A stretch of DNA of 64,000 nucleotides, from contig NZ_LMHZ01000067.1 in assembly GCF_001428545.1 (NCBI RefSeq), positions 1-64,000 of the forward strand, read 5' to 3'. Source of the DNA: Noviherbaspirillum sp. Root189 (GTDB lineage Bacteria; Pseudomonadota; Gammaproteobacteria; Burkholderiales; Burkholderiaceae_D). Below are positions 1 to 7,605 of the stretch, one piece after another. The notes under the pieces are model-generated. The model was not told the DNA's origin. It saw nothing but the letters and a program-made list of their open reading frames with translations, and did no database searches. The position numbers were made by a program, and so were the translations under genes. Numbering within the stretch: the stretch's first letter is position 1; each line of letters starts with the position of its first letter.

Positions 1-7
1 TATTCAT
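1..7 (-). CDS. Start of a gene leaving the left edge
   Basis: On the minus strand an ATG at 7..5 is preceded, at 7-nt spacing, by AAAGGAG (complement of 13-19). This looks like the initiation region of a gene running out of the window. Only two codons (Met-Asn) are visible, so no product can be named. It would be divergent from the VOC gene at 113. Confidence 0.35.
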
Positions 8-112
8 GACGGACTCCTTTTGTTGGTTGATCCCCATGCCCATGCGAACCAGTACGTCTACTTTGGCGCAAAAAGACGGAGGGAGTCCATCCCATCAATG
101 CAGGGAGGCAGA

Positions 113-748
113 GTGAAGCCGTGCAGTATTGATCACATTACGATTACCTCACCGACGCTCAAGGCCGGCGAAGAGTATGTGTTAAAGACGCTCGGTGTTG
201 CGCCACAGGCAGGTGGCGAGCATCCGCGCATGGGAACGCACAATCTCCTGCTTCGACTTGGCGACGCGCTGTTCCTTGAAGTGATTTCACCCAATCCCGC
301 AGCGCCATCACCTGCCCGGCCGCGCTGGTTCAATCTGGACCGCTTATCGGCGAATGCTGTTCCGGCGTTGACCACCTGGGTGGTGCGCACCGGGGACATT
401 TATGCGTCCCAGGCAGCGTGTACCGAAGCGCTCGGGGCGATCGAGCCGATGACGCGCGGGGCGCTGAACTGGCTGATCACCATCCCGGCCGATGGCTCTG
501 TTCCCTGTGACGGGGCTGCGCCGGCATTGATCCAGTGGCAAGCCGAGACGCATCCGGCTTCCAGGCTTGAAGATGTCGGCCTTAGCCTTGCGCGACTGGA
601 AGTCTTACATCCGGAACCCGCACGCATGGAAAGACTTCTGGCGGCAATCGGTCTTGACGGACCGGTGTCCATACGCAAAACGGAAAACGGCGCGGCGCCA
701 CGCCTGGTGGCGCACATCAACACGCCTGAAGGTCTCCGGCAATTGTGA
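113..748 (+). CDS. VOC-family protein with glyoxalase-like domain
   Basis: About 211 residues of a glyoxalase-like (VOC superfamily) fold. It opens with an IDHITITSPTL strand and continues with GTHNLLLRLGDALFLEVISPNP, the pattern of the Glyoxalase_3 type, in which two beta-alpha-beta-beta-beta halves form a metal site. The reading frame is open back to position 20, but GTG 113 has AGGGAGG just upstream (101-107), while the in-frame ATG at 98 has no comparable site, so I prefer GTG 113. The substrate cannot be read from the sequence. The gene stands alone, divergent from whatever leaves the left edge. Family call is good; function is unknown. Confidence 0.8.
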   Translation: MKPCSIDHITITSPTLKAGEEYVLKTLGVAPQAGGEHPRMGTHNLLLRLGDALFLEVISPNPAAPSPARPRWFNLDRLSANAVPALTTWVVRTGDIYASQAACTEALGAIEPMTRGALNWLITIPADGSVPCDGAAPALIQWQAETHPASRLEDVGLSLARLEVLHPEPARMERLLAAIGLDGPVSIRKTENGAAPRLVAHINTPEGLRQL

Positions 749-809
749 ACAGGGATGCCCGGTGCCGGACTGCATTCAAGCGTGATGCAATACGACTGTC
801 GACTCGGCT

Positions 810-1769
810 TTAATTCGACTCTTTGATCAACCGCCCGGAATTCGCCTGGGCAGGGCGCGCATTCATTGGATACAGTCTTCCAAATATGCCGATCTGCTGT
901 GCCGAAACCTGAATCGGTTCTTTCATCACTACCCATAATACGCCCTCGGTGCAGGGTGGCGTCGTGAGCGAGCCCATATAGGTGTAGTAATCGGTGCGCG
1001 ACGGCAGTAGTTGGTTCAGGTCTATCGTGATGGTGGGAACGAGTGGATCATTCTTTTCGAGCGGCAGATTATTCCATACCGTTTGAACCAGCGAATGGGG
1101 TTTGCCGCTTTCCATCAATACAGCCACGATCAGCAGGCGGCCATCATTGTCCTTGTGGACAAGGTGCGCGACCATATCAAACCCTCGGCCAGCGATTTTT
1201 TCTTCGGATGGGCGGTGAAAATGAAACTGCACAAGTTCATAGCTGCGGCCGGTCAGCGTTACCCGGTTGCCTGGTCCGACATTGACCTGGACCGTATGCC
1301 CATTGTCAACGACGTTGAATGCCGATGGTTTATATTCAAATACGGGCGTCTCCAGGTCGACCTGAATGCCATCACGGATATCGATAGGCGATTGCCGCGT
1401 GCCGACCTCGCACTTGGTCCAGGCGGGATTCAGCTTGCCCCAGCGGGCGGGACCCGCTTCGCCATCGTAGTCCCAGTGATCATGCCGTCCGGCGCCGTCC
1501 TGTTCCGCTTGCACATCGCCTGCGGATTTTCCCTTTTGCGTGCGGTCCACAGAGCGCAAACCCTTTTCCTTGCGTAATTCGTCCTGCCGCAATTTCAGCG
1601 TCGCGGCCACTTCGCGCTCGACCTGATCATGCCTGGCGCGTATTGCAGCCAGTTCCGCAGCGCGGGCCAAGGCGACCGCTGATTTGTCAGACTCAGCTTT
1701 TGCCGGGGCGAGAGGGAAAGATAAAGACGAAATAACAATGAGGGAAGTGCAGATACTTTTTACGGACAT
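810..1769 (-). CDS. Periplasmic alpha-class carbonic anhydrase
   Basis: Hydrates CO2 to bicarbonate in the periplasm. The N-terminus is a signal peptide ending LAPAKA. An unusual charged helical stretch follows (about residues 28-95, rich in A, R, E, K and Q), then the catalytic domain from about residue 98 ([16 protein letters not shown]). Family signatures are RQSPIDI, the zinc-ligand segment HFHRPSEE with a further His in MVAHLVH, and the C-terminal [14 protein letters not shown]. At 319 residues it is longer than typical bacterial alpha enzymes (about 220-250) because of the helical linker. ATG 1769 is chosen over the in-frame GTG 1775; neither has a strong SD. A beta-class enzyme is also present at 53.2 kb. 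Confidence 0.93.
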   Translation of the reverse strand: MSVKSICTSLIVISSLSFPLAPAKAESDKSAVALARAAELAAIRARHDQVEREVAATLKLRQDELRKEKGLRSVDRTQKGKSAGDVQAEQDGAGRHDHWDYDGEAGPARWGKLNPAWTKCEVGTRQSPIDIRDGIQVDLETPVFEYKPSAFNVVDNGHTVQVNVGPGNRVTLTGRSYELVQFHFHRPSEEKIAGRGFDMVAHLVHKDNDGRLLIVAVLMESGKPHSLVQTVWNNLPLEKNDPLVPTITIDLNQLLPSRTDYYTYMGSLTTPPCTEGVLWVVMKEPIQVSAQQIGIFGRLYPMNARPAQANSGRLIKESN

Positions 1770-2046
1770 AATCACAAAATATGTTTCTTAAGCGAACCAT
1801 TCTATACGACTGCGCATACGTTGCGACGGCAGCGAGCAATAAACAACGCGATAACTTAGGTTCGATGCATCGGTGTACCTTCCGCCTTGTTAAACGCCGG
1901 TGCGCTAATGCCGTGCCGGTGGGCGGCTAACGAGGGGCTAACGAATGTCCGGTGTCGGGAATTGTCAGGGACGGCGTGAGCCATCCCCGCAGATCGGGAC
2001 AGAAGAGAACGCTCGCGGACATGCCACGTTAATTTGTGGATGGACT

Positions 2047-2526
2047 TCAGCCCAGCCGTGCCGCTTCTATCGTGGCGATGTCGATCTTCTTCATTGTCAT
2101 CATCGCGTCGAATGCGCGTTTGGCCGCAGCGCGATCAGGGTCGGCGATCGCCGCGATGAGGGCACGAGGGGTGATCTGCCATGACAATCCCCACCGGTCC
2201 TTGCACCAGCCGCAGGCGCTTTCCTGGCCGCCATTGCCGACGACGGCGTTCCACAAGCGGTCGGTTTCAGCCTGGTCGTCGGTTGCGATCTGGAAGGAGA
2301 ATGCTTCGTTGTGCTTGAAATGCGGGCCGCCGTTCAGCCCGAGGCAGGGGATGCCGACGACGGTGAACTCGACCGTGAGGACATCGCCCTGCTTGCCGTC
2401 GGGATAGTCACCCGGTGCGCGGTGGATGGCGCCGACGGCACTGTCGGGAAAGGTTTCGGCATAGAATTTTGCGGCCTCAACGGCATCACCGTCGTACCAC
2501 AGACAAATTGTGTTCTTGCTGGTCAA
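2047..2526 (-). CDS. VOC protein, PhnB / 3-demethylubiquinone methyltransferase-like family
   Basis: About 159 residues of the PhnB-like VOC group often mislabelled as 3-demethylubiquinone-9 3-methyltransferase. The typical opening is present (TSKNTICLWYDGDAVEAAKFYAETFPDS), as are GLNGGPHFKHNEAFSF and CGWCKDRWGLSWQITP. The frame is open upstream to 2592, but TTG 2526 has GGAGA at a sensible distance and starts exactly where the family begins, so a TTG start is preferred. No methyltransferase motif is visible, so that name should not be taken literally. Stand-alone gene. Confidence 0.85.
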   Translation of the reverse strand: MTSKNTICLWYDGDAVEAAKFYAETFPDSAVGAIHRAPGDYPDGKQGDVLTVEFTVVGIPCLGLNGGPHFKHNEAFSFQIATDDQAETDRLWNAVVGNGGQESACGWCKDRWGLSWQITPRALIAAIADPDRAAAKRAFDAMMTMKKIDIATIEAARLG

Positions 2527-2960
2527 TTCGTGTCTCCTGAAAAGTTGAACACCGGTGTCCGTTACCGTCCAAATAACTCCAATCGTCCACATCGCGGAAG
2601 TTTGGTCTGTCGGATGAGACTAATGTCTTTGTCGGACTCCGTCAATGTCACCATTTTTCCAGCCAATTGCAGACGGTTACAGCGCTGACTAAAGGCGGTG
2701 ATCCGGCGCGATTCGTTCCGCGACCAAGGCGTGCAGCCTATCACTCCAATGTCAGTATAGCGCCGCACATGGCCAACAAAGCCACCATGTGCCGCGGAAG
2801 TCGGCAGAATTACGGCGCGCTTTTTTTGGACAACTGAGCGCTGCCAGCCAGTCCTTCGGGCATTGCACTCGCGGCCCATAGGGATTACGATAGCGGCACT
2901 TTCAACACCACATCCGGAAAAGTAATCGCGAGGGAATTCGGCGCCAAAAATGTGATGGCT

Positions 2961-3003
2961 TCAATTGATTTCATTTGTCACGTTACAGCTTGGGATTGGT
3001 ATT
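2961..3003 (+). repeat. Dispersed repeat, 3' end fragment (copy A)
   Basis: Contains TTTCATTTGTCACGTTACAG followed by the terminal inverted repeat TTGGGATTGGTATTA. It matches the 3' part of the repeat family described at 3504. Only the right end is present. Confidence 0.75.
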
Positions 3004-3050
3004 ACCTGTTAGACCTCGCTTAGGCCAAGCGCTTCCACCACAATTTTGTC

Positions 3051-3485
3051 ATGAACCCTAAAACCCGACGAGTGCTTCAAGCCGTCCTGTATGAAGTCTT
3101 CGCTATTGCCTTTGTTGGTCCAATACTAAGCGTCGCCTTCGACAAGCCATCTACCTCAACCTTGGGGCTGGCCTTTGTTCTATCGAGCATTGCACTGGCA
3201 TGGAACTATGTATTCAATGCGATCTTTGAGCGCTGGGAGTCACGCCAGTCCGTGCGAGGCCGCTCATTCTTACGACGGTTGGCACATGGCACTGGCTTCG
3301 AAGGCGGCCTCGTTATCATACTGGTTCCGGTCATGGCCGTCGGGCTCGATATTTCACCCCTCAATGCATTTCTGGCGAATCTCGGCCTCTTGGCATTCTT
3401 CTTCGTCTATGCCATTGCATTCACATGGACTTTTGATCGCGTGTTTGGCCTTCCAGAGTCCGCGGTAACGCGCGATGAGGCCTAA
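3051..3485 (+). CDS. PACE-family multidrug efflux membrane protein (AceI-like)
   Basis: 144 residues with four predicted membrane helices arranged as two tandem bacterial transmembrane pair domains. Recognition features are the LYEVFAIAFVGP first helix, the AWNYVFNAIFERWE segment at the end of the first repeat, and a second repeat FEGGLVIILVPVMA ending FTWTFDRVFGLP. The PACE family exports biocides such as chlorhexidine, and short-chain diamines, using the proton gradient across the inner membrane; the substrate here is unknown. The gene lies between a right-end fragment (copy A) and a left-end copy (copy B) of the same dispersed repeat. Confidence 0.88.
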   Translation: MNPKTRRVLQAVLYEVFAIAFVGPILSVAFDKPSTSTLGLAFVLSSIALAWNYVFNAIFERWESRQSVRGRSFLRRLAHGTGFEGGLVIILVPVMAVGLDISPLNAFLANLGLLAFFFVYAIAFTWTFDRVFGLPESAVTRDEA

Positions 3486-3503
3486 TGCTTCCATCGACAG
3501 GGC

Positions 3504-3649
3504 TAATACCAATCCCAACCCATAACGCACCATGAGATCGCGTCTTTTTTCGACTGCCTGCGTTGCACTCGTCGTCAATAGCCCGCTATTGACTCCTCCT
3601 GCGCCTTGCCAGTCAAAAAAATCCATCGATCTCATTTGTCACGTTACAG
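3504..3649 (+). repeat. Dispersed MITE-like repeat (copy B)
   Basis: Begins with TAATACCAATCCCAA and has a perfect interrupted palindrome GTCAATAGC-CC-GCTATTGAC at 3574-3593. It ends at CACGTTACAG without the right terminal repeat. Related copies lie at 2961, 26929, 35663 (ends only) and 56571. Small ORFs on both strands inside the copies recur only because the DNA recurs. Confidence 0.85.
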
Positions 3650-3698
3650 GTTCTCTTATGTCAAACGTTATTCCCGGATACCGCACTGAGAAAATGAA

Positions 3699-4004
3699 AT
3701 GGTCACCTGTTATTTACGCTATGTAGTCGATCCCTCCAAACTAAAGGAATTTGAGCACTACGGGAAGTTATGGATTCCTTTGGTAGAAAAGTTTGGCGGG
3801 AAACACCACGGCTATTTCTTGCCTTCGGAAGGAGCAAACAATATTGCCTTGGCGTTGTTCACATTCCCGAGCCTTGCAGCATACGAACAGTATCGAACCA
3901 GGTCGCTTGCTGATATGGAGTGCTTGGCGGCTTTCAGGTATGCAGAAGAGACTAAATGCATTTTGAGTTACGAAAGAAGTTTTTTTAGGCCGGTCTTCGA
4001 ATGA
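3699..4004 (+). CDS. NIPSNAP family protein
   Basis: A 101-residue single NIPSNAP domain, a ferredoxin-like alpha/beta fold. Typical features are VTCYLRYVVDPSKLKEFEHYGKLWIPLVEKFGGKHHGYFLP at the front and FPSLAAYEQYRTRSLAD in the middle. Bacterial members are small cytosolic proteins of unsettled function. The start ATG 3699 lies shortly after repeat copy B, so the promoter may be affected by that element. No partner gene is evident. Confidence 0.85.
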   Translation: MVTCYLRYVVDPSKLKEFEHYGKLWIPLVEKFGGKHHGYFLPSEGANNIALALFTFPSLAAYEQYRTRSLADMECLAAFRYAEETKCILSYERSFFRPVFE

Positions 4005-4271
4005 AAAGAATGGCATAACATTCTTTTCAACTGGACGCGGTTAACCTGGCGGTGCAATGGATGACTTTCGTGGCCCGCGCCTGTTCGCCGCGGCGCAATC
4101 CGCACGTTGTCGATTGGGTGGTGCGCCACACGGCAGGTCGCCCGCCGTGCCCTGCACGTCAATATGAAATCTGCTCTAACAACAGCAGCCGTTCACTCAA
4201 TATCTGAACTTAACCCAAAAGGAATATTTCCCTTTAATATCGCGTTATATTAAACCGACAAGGAGGAGAAA

Positions 4272-4709
4272 ATGGCTTTTTGGAGAACCATTCTTCTGGC
4301 AGGAGCGACCGCTTGCCTGCCGCACGTGCCTTCACTCGCGCAAAGTATCGTAGTGCCATCACGTCAGGAACTGGAGGCCAAGGGGGTGAAGCCGTTATCC
4401 GCTGACGAATTGAAAACCCTCCTGACCAACAATACTCTCTACCATGTCGTCCCGAAGAACGGCTTCCGGGTTCCACTTCTGTATCTTCCAGACGGGAGCA
4501 GATACGTGAGGATCAGGGGAGAAGAAATGAAGAGCACTTGGCGCATCGAGCGCGACATGGTTTGTGAATACAGTGTCGTCCTCAAAAAAGATGTCTGCAG
4601 AACCTTATACAAGGCAGACGGCATAGGTGCGGTGTGTGATGAAGGTGCAAGTAATTGTGACTTTGGCCTCGACTGGGCCGCTGGAAACCCCGAGAGACTC
4701 GGTATGTAA
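4272..4709 (+). CDS. Secreted DUF995-like protein of unknown function
   Basis: 145 residues with an N-terminal signal peptide (cleavage near SLAQ). The mature part has LSADELKTLLTNNTLYHV, a Gly/Asp-rich strand YLPDGSRYVRIRG, STWRIERDMVCEYS and a C-terminal GNPERLGM. This order resembles DUF995 proteins, though I cannot confirm the match without a profile search. Cysteines at about 96, 105, 118 and 125 could form two disulfides, which suits a periplasmic location. GGAGG precedes the ATG. Function unknown. Confidence 0.7.
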   Translation: MAFWRTILLAGATACLPHVPSLAQSIVVPSRQELEAKGVKPLSADELKTLLTNNTLYHVVPKNGFRVPLLYLPDGSRYVRIRGEEMKSTWRIERDMVCEYSVVLKKDVCRTLYKADGIGAVCDEGASNCDFGLDWAAGNPERLGM

Positions 4710-4939
4710 GTAGGTAATTCAACACCAGTCACGCCCCAATATTGCATGCCGGTTTGCATGCCAGTTGTCATCCCGCTACTGCCGATCGGGCACTCAAGCT
4801 CAAGCAGCAACAACATGTCCCTATAAGACAGGCATTTGCTTGCTGTCGCCTGTACACTTCATGTAGCATCAGGCTCCCTTGCAATTACGCAACTAGTCAA
4901 ATGGTTGATTGCTCAACAGTCAAGATTTCAGCCGAACCG

Positions 4940-6934
4940 ATGCCCGTCCCTAAGTCGCCTCCTGCCCGACCCCTTGCTACGATGACATGCGCCTATCGCC
5001 AGCGGTCCCAAGGCGCGCGCGCAACGCTCAGCCTGGCATTGCTCAGCGGCTTAATTGTATGCACGCTCCGTCCTGCGTACGCGGCCGGACTGGACGCAAG
5101 GGATATTGCCGACCTAAGCCTGGAGGAACTGGCAACAGTCCGGGTTACTTCGGTGTCAAAACGACCAGAATCACTGGCTGAGGCGCCTTCTTCCGTTTTC
5201 GTCATCACCGGTAACGACATTCGTCGCTCCGGGTCCACGACGCTACCTGAAGCGCTGCGTTTGGCTCCCAATCTGCAGGTTGCGCGAGTCGACGCGCGCA
5301 ACTATGCGGTGACAGCGCGTGGTTTTAACAGCCCGTTTGAAAACAAACTGCTGGTGCTGATCGATGGTCGTACCGTGTATTCGCCATTGTTTTCCGGGGT
5401 GTACTGGGATGCTCAGGATGTCGTTCTTGAAGATGTCGATCGCATCGAAGTCATTAGCGGACCTGGCGGCACGCTATGGGGAGCCAATGCCGTCAACGGT
5501 GTGATCAATGTGATCACAAAGTCTGCGGCAGACACGCAAGGCGGGCTGGCGGGAGCCGGCCTCAGTAAAAACGAGAAGAATGGCGCTTTTAGGTACGGTG
5601 GTGTTCTTGCAAATGGCGGCCACTATCGCGTCTACGGCAAGTATGCCGATAACGACGATACGCAACGCGCCAGTGGAACGCCGATTCTCACCGGCTGGCG
5701 GCGCAAACAGGCGGGCTTTCGCAGTGACTGGGGAAATTCGGCACAGAACTTCACGGTGCAAGGTGACACGTATGACGGCTACCTGCATCAGCAGGGAACA
5801 CAGGACATCAAGATTGCCGGCGCCAACCTGCTCGGGCGCGTGAGTACGAAAATGGATGACGGTTCCACCGTCACCCTGCAAACGTATTGGGATTACACGG
5901 AGCGAAACCAGCCGAACGCCTTCGTCGAGCATCTGCACACCTTTGACGTGCAACTTCAGCAAGCGCGTACGTTCGGCGAGTCGCACAACGTGGTCTGGGG
6001 CGCCGGCTACCGTCTTGCGCTGGATCGTATTGTGAATGAGAGGTCATTTGCCTTTCTGCCTGCCTCGCTCAACATGTATTGGGGCAATATCTTCATTCAG
6101 GATGAAATTGCACTGCGTGACGACCTGCGCTTGACCGCCGGCCTGAAAATTGAAAACAACAACTACACCGGCGTCGAAACCCTCCCGACGCTCCGCCTTG
6201 CCTGGAAGCCTGCCGCCAACAATCTGTTGTGGAGTTCCGCATCGCGTTCAGTACGCACACCGTCCCGCATTGATCGCGACTTTTTCAGTCCGGCGACGCC
6301 AACAATAGTGAATGGCGTGCCGCGCTTTGCAGTGGCAGGCGGGCCGGAGTTCGAGTCCGAAGTCGCCAACGTGCTGGAAGTGGGATACCGGGTGCAACCG
6401 GTTCCAACCATCACCTATTCGGCCACGGCGTTCTATAGCCGCTACGACAAGCTTCGTACCCTGGAGCCGAACCCAAATGGTTTCGGATCGGTCTTTATGA
6501 ACATGGCTGAGGGGAGCGCAAGAGGAATCGAAATGTGGGGCACGTGGCAGGCAAGAGCGGACTGGCGGTTGTCGGCCGGCCTTGTTGCCCAAAAAGTCGA
6601 TACGACGCTCTTACCTCGCAGCAGGGATGCATCAGGCGCAACCGGTTTGGCGACGAGCGATCCGACGCACTATTGGATGCTGAGGTCATCGTACGACATC
6701 GTACAGGGGCAGGAATTAGATCTGACGCTGCGGCACGTTGGCGGCTTGCCGACACCTGCCGTACCATCGTACACCGCAATCGATCTGCGTTATGGCTGGA
6801 AAATCCAGCGCGACCTTGAACTGTCGGTCACAGGCCAGAACCTGATCGATCGTTCGCATGCTGAATATGGTTCAGCGCCCGGACGCAGCGAATATGAGCG
6901 CGCGTTCTTTATCAAATTGCTTTGGAAACAATAA
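4940..6934 (+). CDS. TonB-dependent outer-membrane receptor
   Basis: A 22-strand beta-barrel receptor that would bind an extracellular ligand and import or sense it with TonB energy. A signal sequence (LSLALLSGLIVCTLRPAYAA) precedes a region LSLEELATVRVTSVSKRPE. The plug follows: APSSVFVITGNDIRRSGSTTLPEALRLAPNL, LVLIDGRTVYSPLFSGVYWD and the IEVISGPGGTLWGANAVNGVINVITK signature. The barrel ends with an aromatic-poor FFIKLLWKQ. The frame is open to 4742; ATG 4940 or 4982 are the plausible starts and neither has a good SD. It is followed, 29 nt downstream, by yfiR-like and hybrid kinase genes, so it probably belongs to a sensing unit rather than plain iron uptake. Confidence 0.9.
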   Translation: MPVPKSPPARPLATMTCAYRQRSQGARATLSLALLSGLIVCTLRPAYAAGLDARDIADLSLEELATVRVTSVSKRPESLAEAPSSVFVITGNDIRRSGSTTLPEALRLAPNLQVARVDARNYAVTARGFNSPFENKLLVLIDGRTVYSPLFSGVYWDAQDVVLEDVDRIEVISGPGGTLWGANAVNGVINVITKSAADTQGGLAGAGLSKNEKNGAFRYGGVLANGGHYRVYGKYADNDDTQRASGTPILTGWRRKQAGFRSDWGNSAQNFTVQGDTYDGYLHQQGTQDIKIAGANLLGRVSTKMDDGSTVTLQTYWDYTERNQPNAFVEHLHTFDVQLQQARTFGESHNVVWGAGYRLALDRIVNERSFAFLPASLNMYWGNIFIQDEIALRDDLRLTAGLKIENNNYTGVETLPTLRLAWKPAANNLLWSSASRSVRTPSRIDRDFFSPATPTIVNGVPRFAVAGGPEFESEVANVLEVGYRVQPVPTITYSATAFYSRYDKLRTLEPNPNGFGSVFMNMAEGSARGIEMWGTWQARADWRLSAGLVAQKVDTTLLPRSRDASGATGLATSDPTHYWMLRSSYDIVQGQELDLTLRHVGGLPTPAVPSYTAIDLRYGWKIQRDLELSVTGQNLIDRSHAEYGSAPGRSEYERAFFIKLLWKQ

Positions 6935-6963
6935 GCCAGCGCAAACGAGCGACGGTCTTCATC

Positions 6964-7605
6964 ATGAGACACATGCAGCACCATTTTTTCGCTTCGCGCT
7001 GGCGATCGTCTTACCGGTCGATGGCAACTTGCGGGCAGGGCTTTCTGTACGCCCTGGTGTTTGCCATCGGCCTTTGTTTCCTTCCCTCTGACTCTATGGC
7101 CCAGGCTACGGGCACTGGTATTGGCGGCGATGCAAGCGAAGAGCGCGTGAAGGCCGCATATTTGTACAGATTCCCCAACTACGTTGAATGGCCTGCCTCT
7201 GCGTTTGCAAAGCCTGAGTCACCTTATGTCATCGCCGTCCTGGGCGATGACAATATTGTCGATGAGCTGAACCGCATTTCAGCTGGCCGCATGATCAATA
7301 GCCGCCCCGTGTCTATAAAAAGGCTACAAGGGAGCGAATTGGCAGCGGATATTCATCTGTTGTTCATTGGAAGATCCGAGCGCTCGCGATTACCGCAACT
7401 AGTCAGACAAGCAAATGGAAAGCCGATACTGATTGTGACCGAAACGGACGGCGCGCTCGCCCAGGGCAGTATGATCAATTTCCGCATTGCGGACGACCGC
7501 GTACGGTTCGAAGTGTCACTGGATTCCAGCGAAAAGGCAGAACTTAAACTAAGCGCCAGGTTGCTGGCACTTGCATTGTCGGTGACCAAGGGAAGTCAGA
7601 AATGA
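6964..7605 (+). CDS. YfiR-family periplasmic protein
   Basis: 213 residues: a long basic N-terminus and hydrophobic signal segment (FLYALVFAIGLCFLP), cleavage near SMAQA, then the YfiR (DUF4154) domain. Family features include EERVKAAYLYRFPNYVEWPASAF, YVIAVLGDD, the LLFIGRSE strand, PILIVTETDGALAQGSMINFRIADDRVRFEVSL and LKLSARLLALA. In Pseudomonas, YfiR is a periplasmic repressor of the inner-membrane cyclase YfiN. Here the next gene is a histidine kinase whose start overlaps this stop (ATGA at 7602), implying translational coupling and a regulatory role on that kinase (inference). ATG 6964 avoids overlap with the receptor gene. Confidence 0.9.
   Translation: MRHMQHHFFASRWRSSYRSMATCGQGFLYALVFAIGLCFLPSDSMAQATGTGIGGDASEERVKAAYLYRFPNYVEWPASAFAKPESPYVIAVLGDDNIVDELNRISAGRMINSRPVSIKRLQGSELAADIHLLFIGRSERSRLPQLVRQANGKPILIVTETDGALAQGSMINFRIADDRVRFEVSLDSSEKAELKLSARLLALALSVTKGSQK

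Noticed and set aside
2562-2879. Leftward 105-codon frame upstream of the VOC gene
   Set aside because: No SD, no recognisable domain, and it overlaps the proposed 5' region of the VOC gene.
3354-3726. Short open frames on both strands at about 3354-3635 and 3532-3726
   Set aside because: They consist of repeat DNA; matching peptides recur at 56449-56737 only because the repeat recurs. No SD or domain.
4031-4162. Possible gene remnant between NIPSNAP and the DUF995-like gene
   Set aside because: GC-rich and gene-like, but no reading frame gave a recognisable protein.
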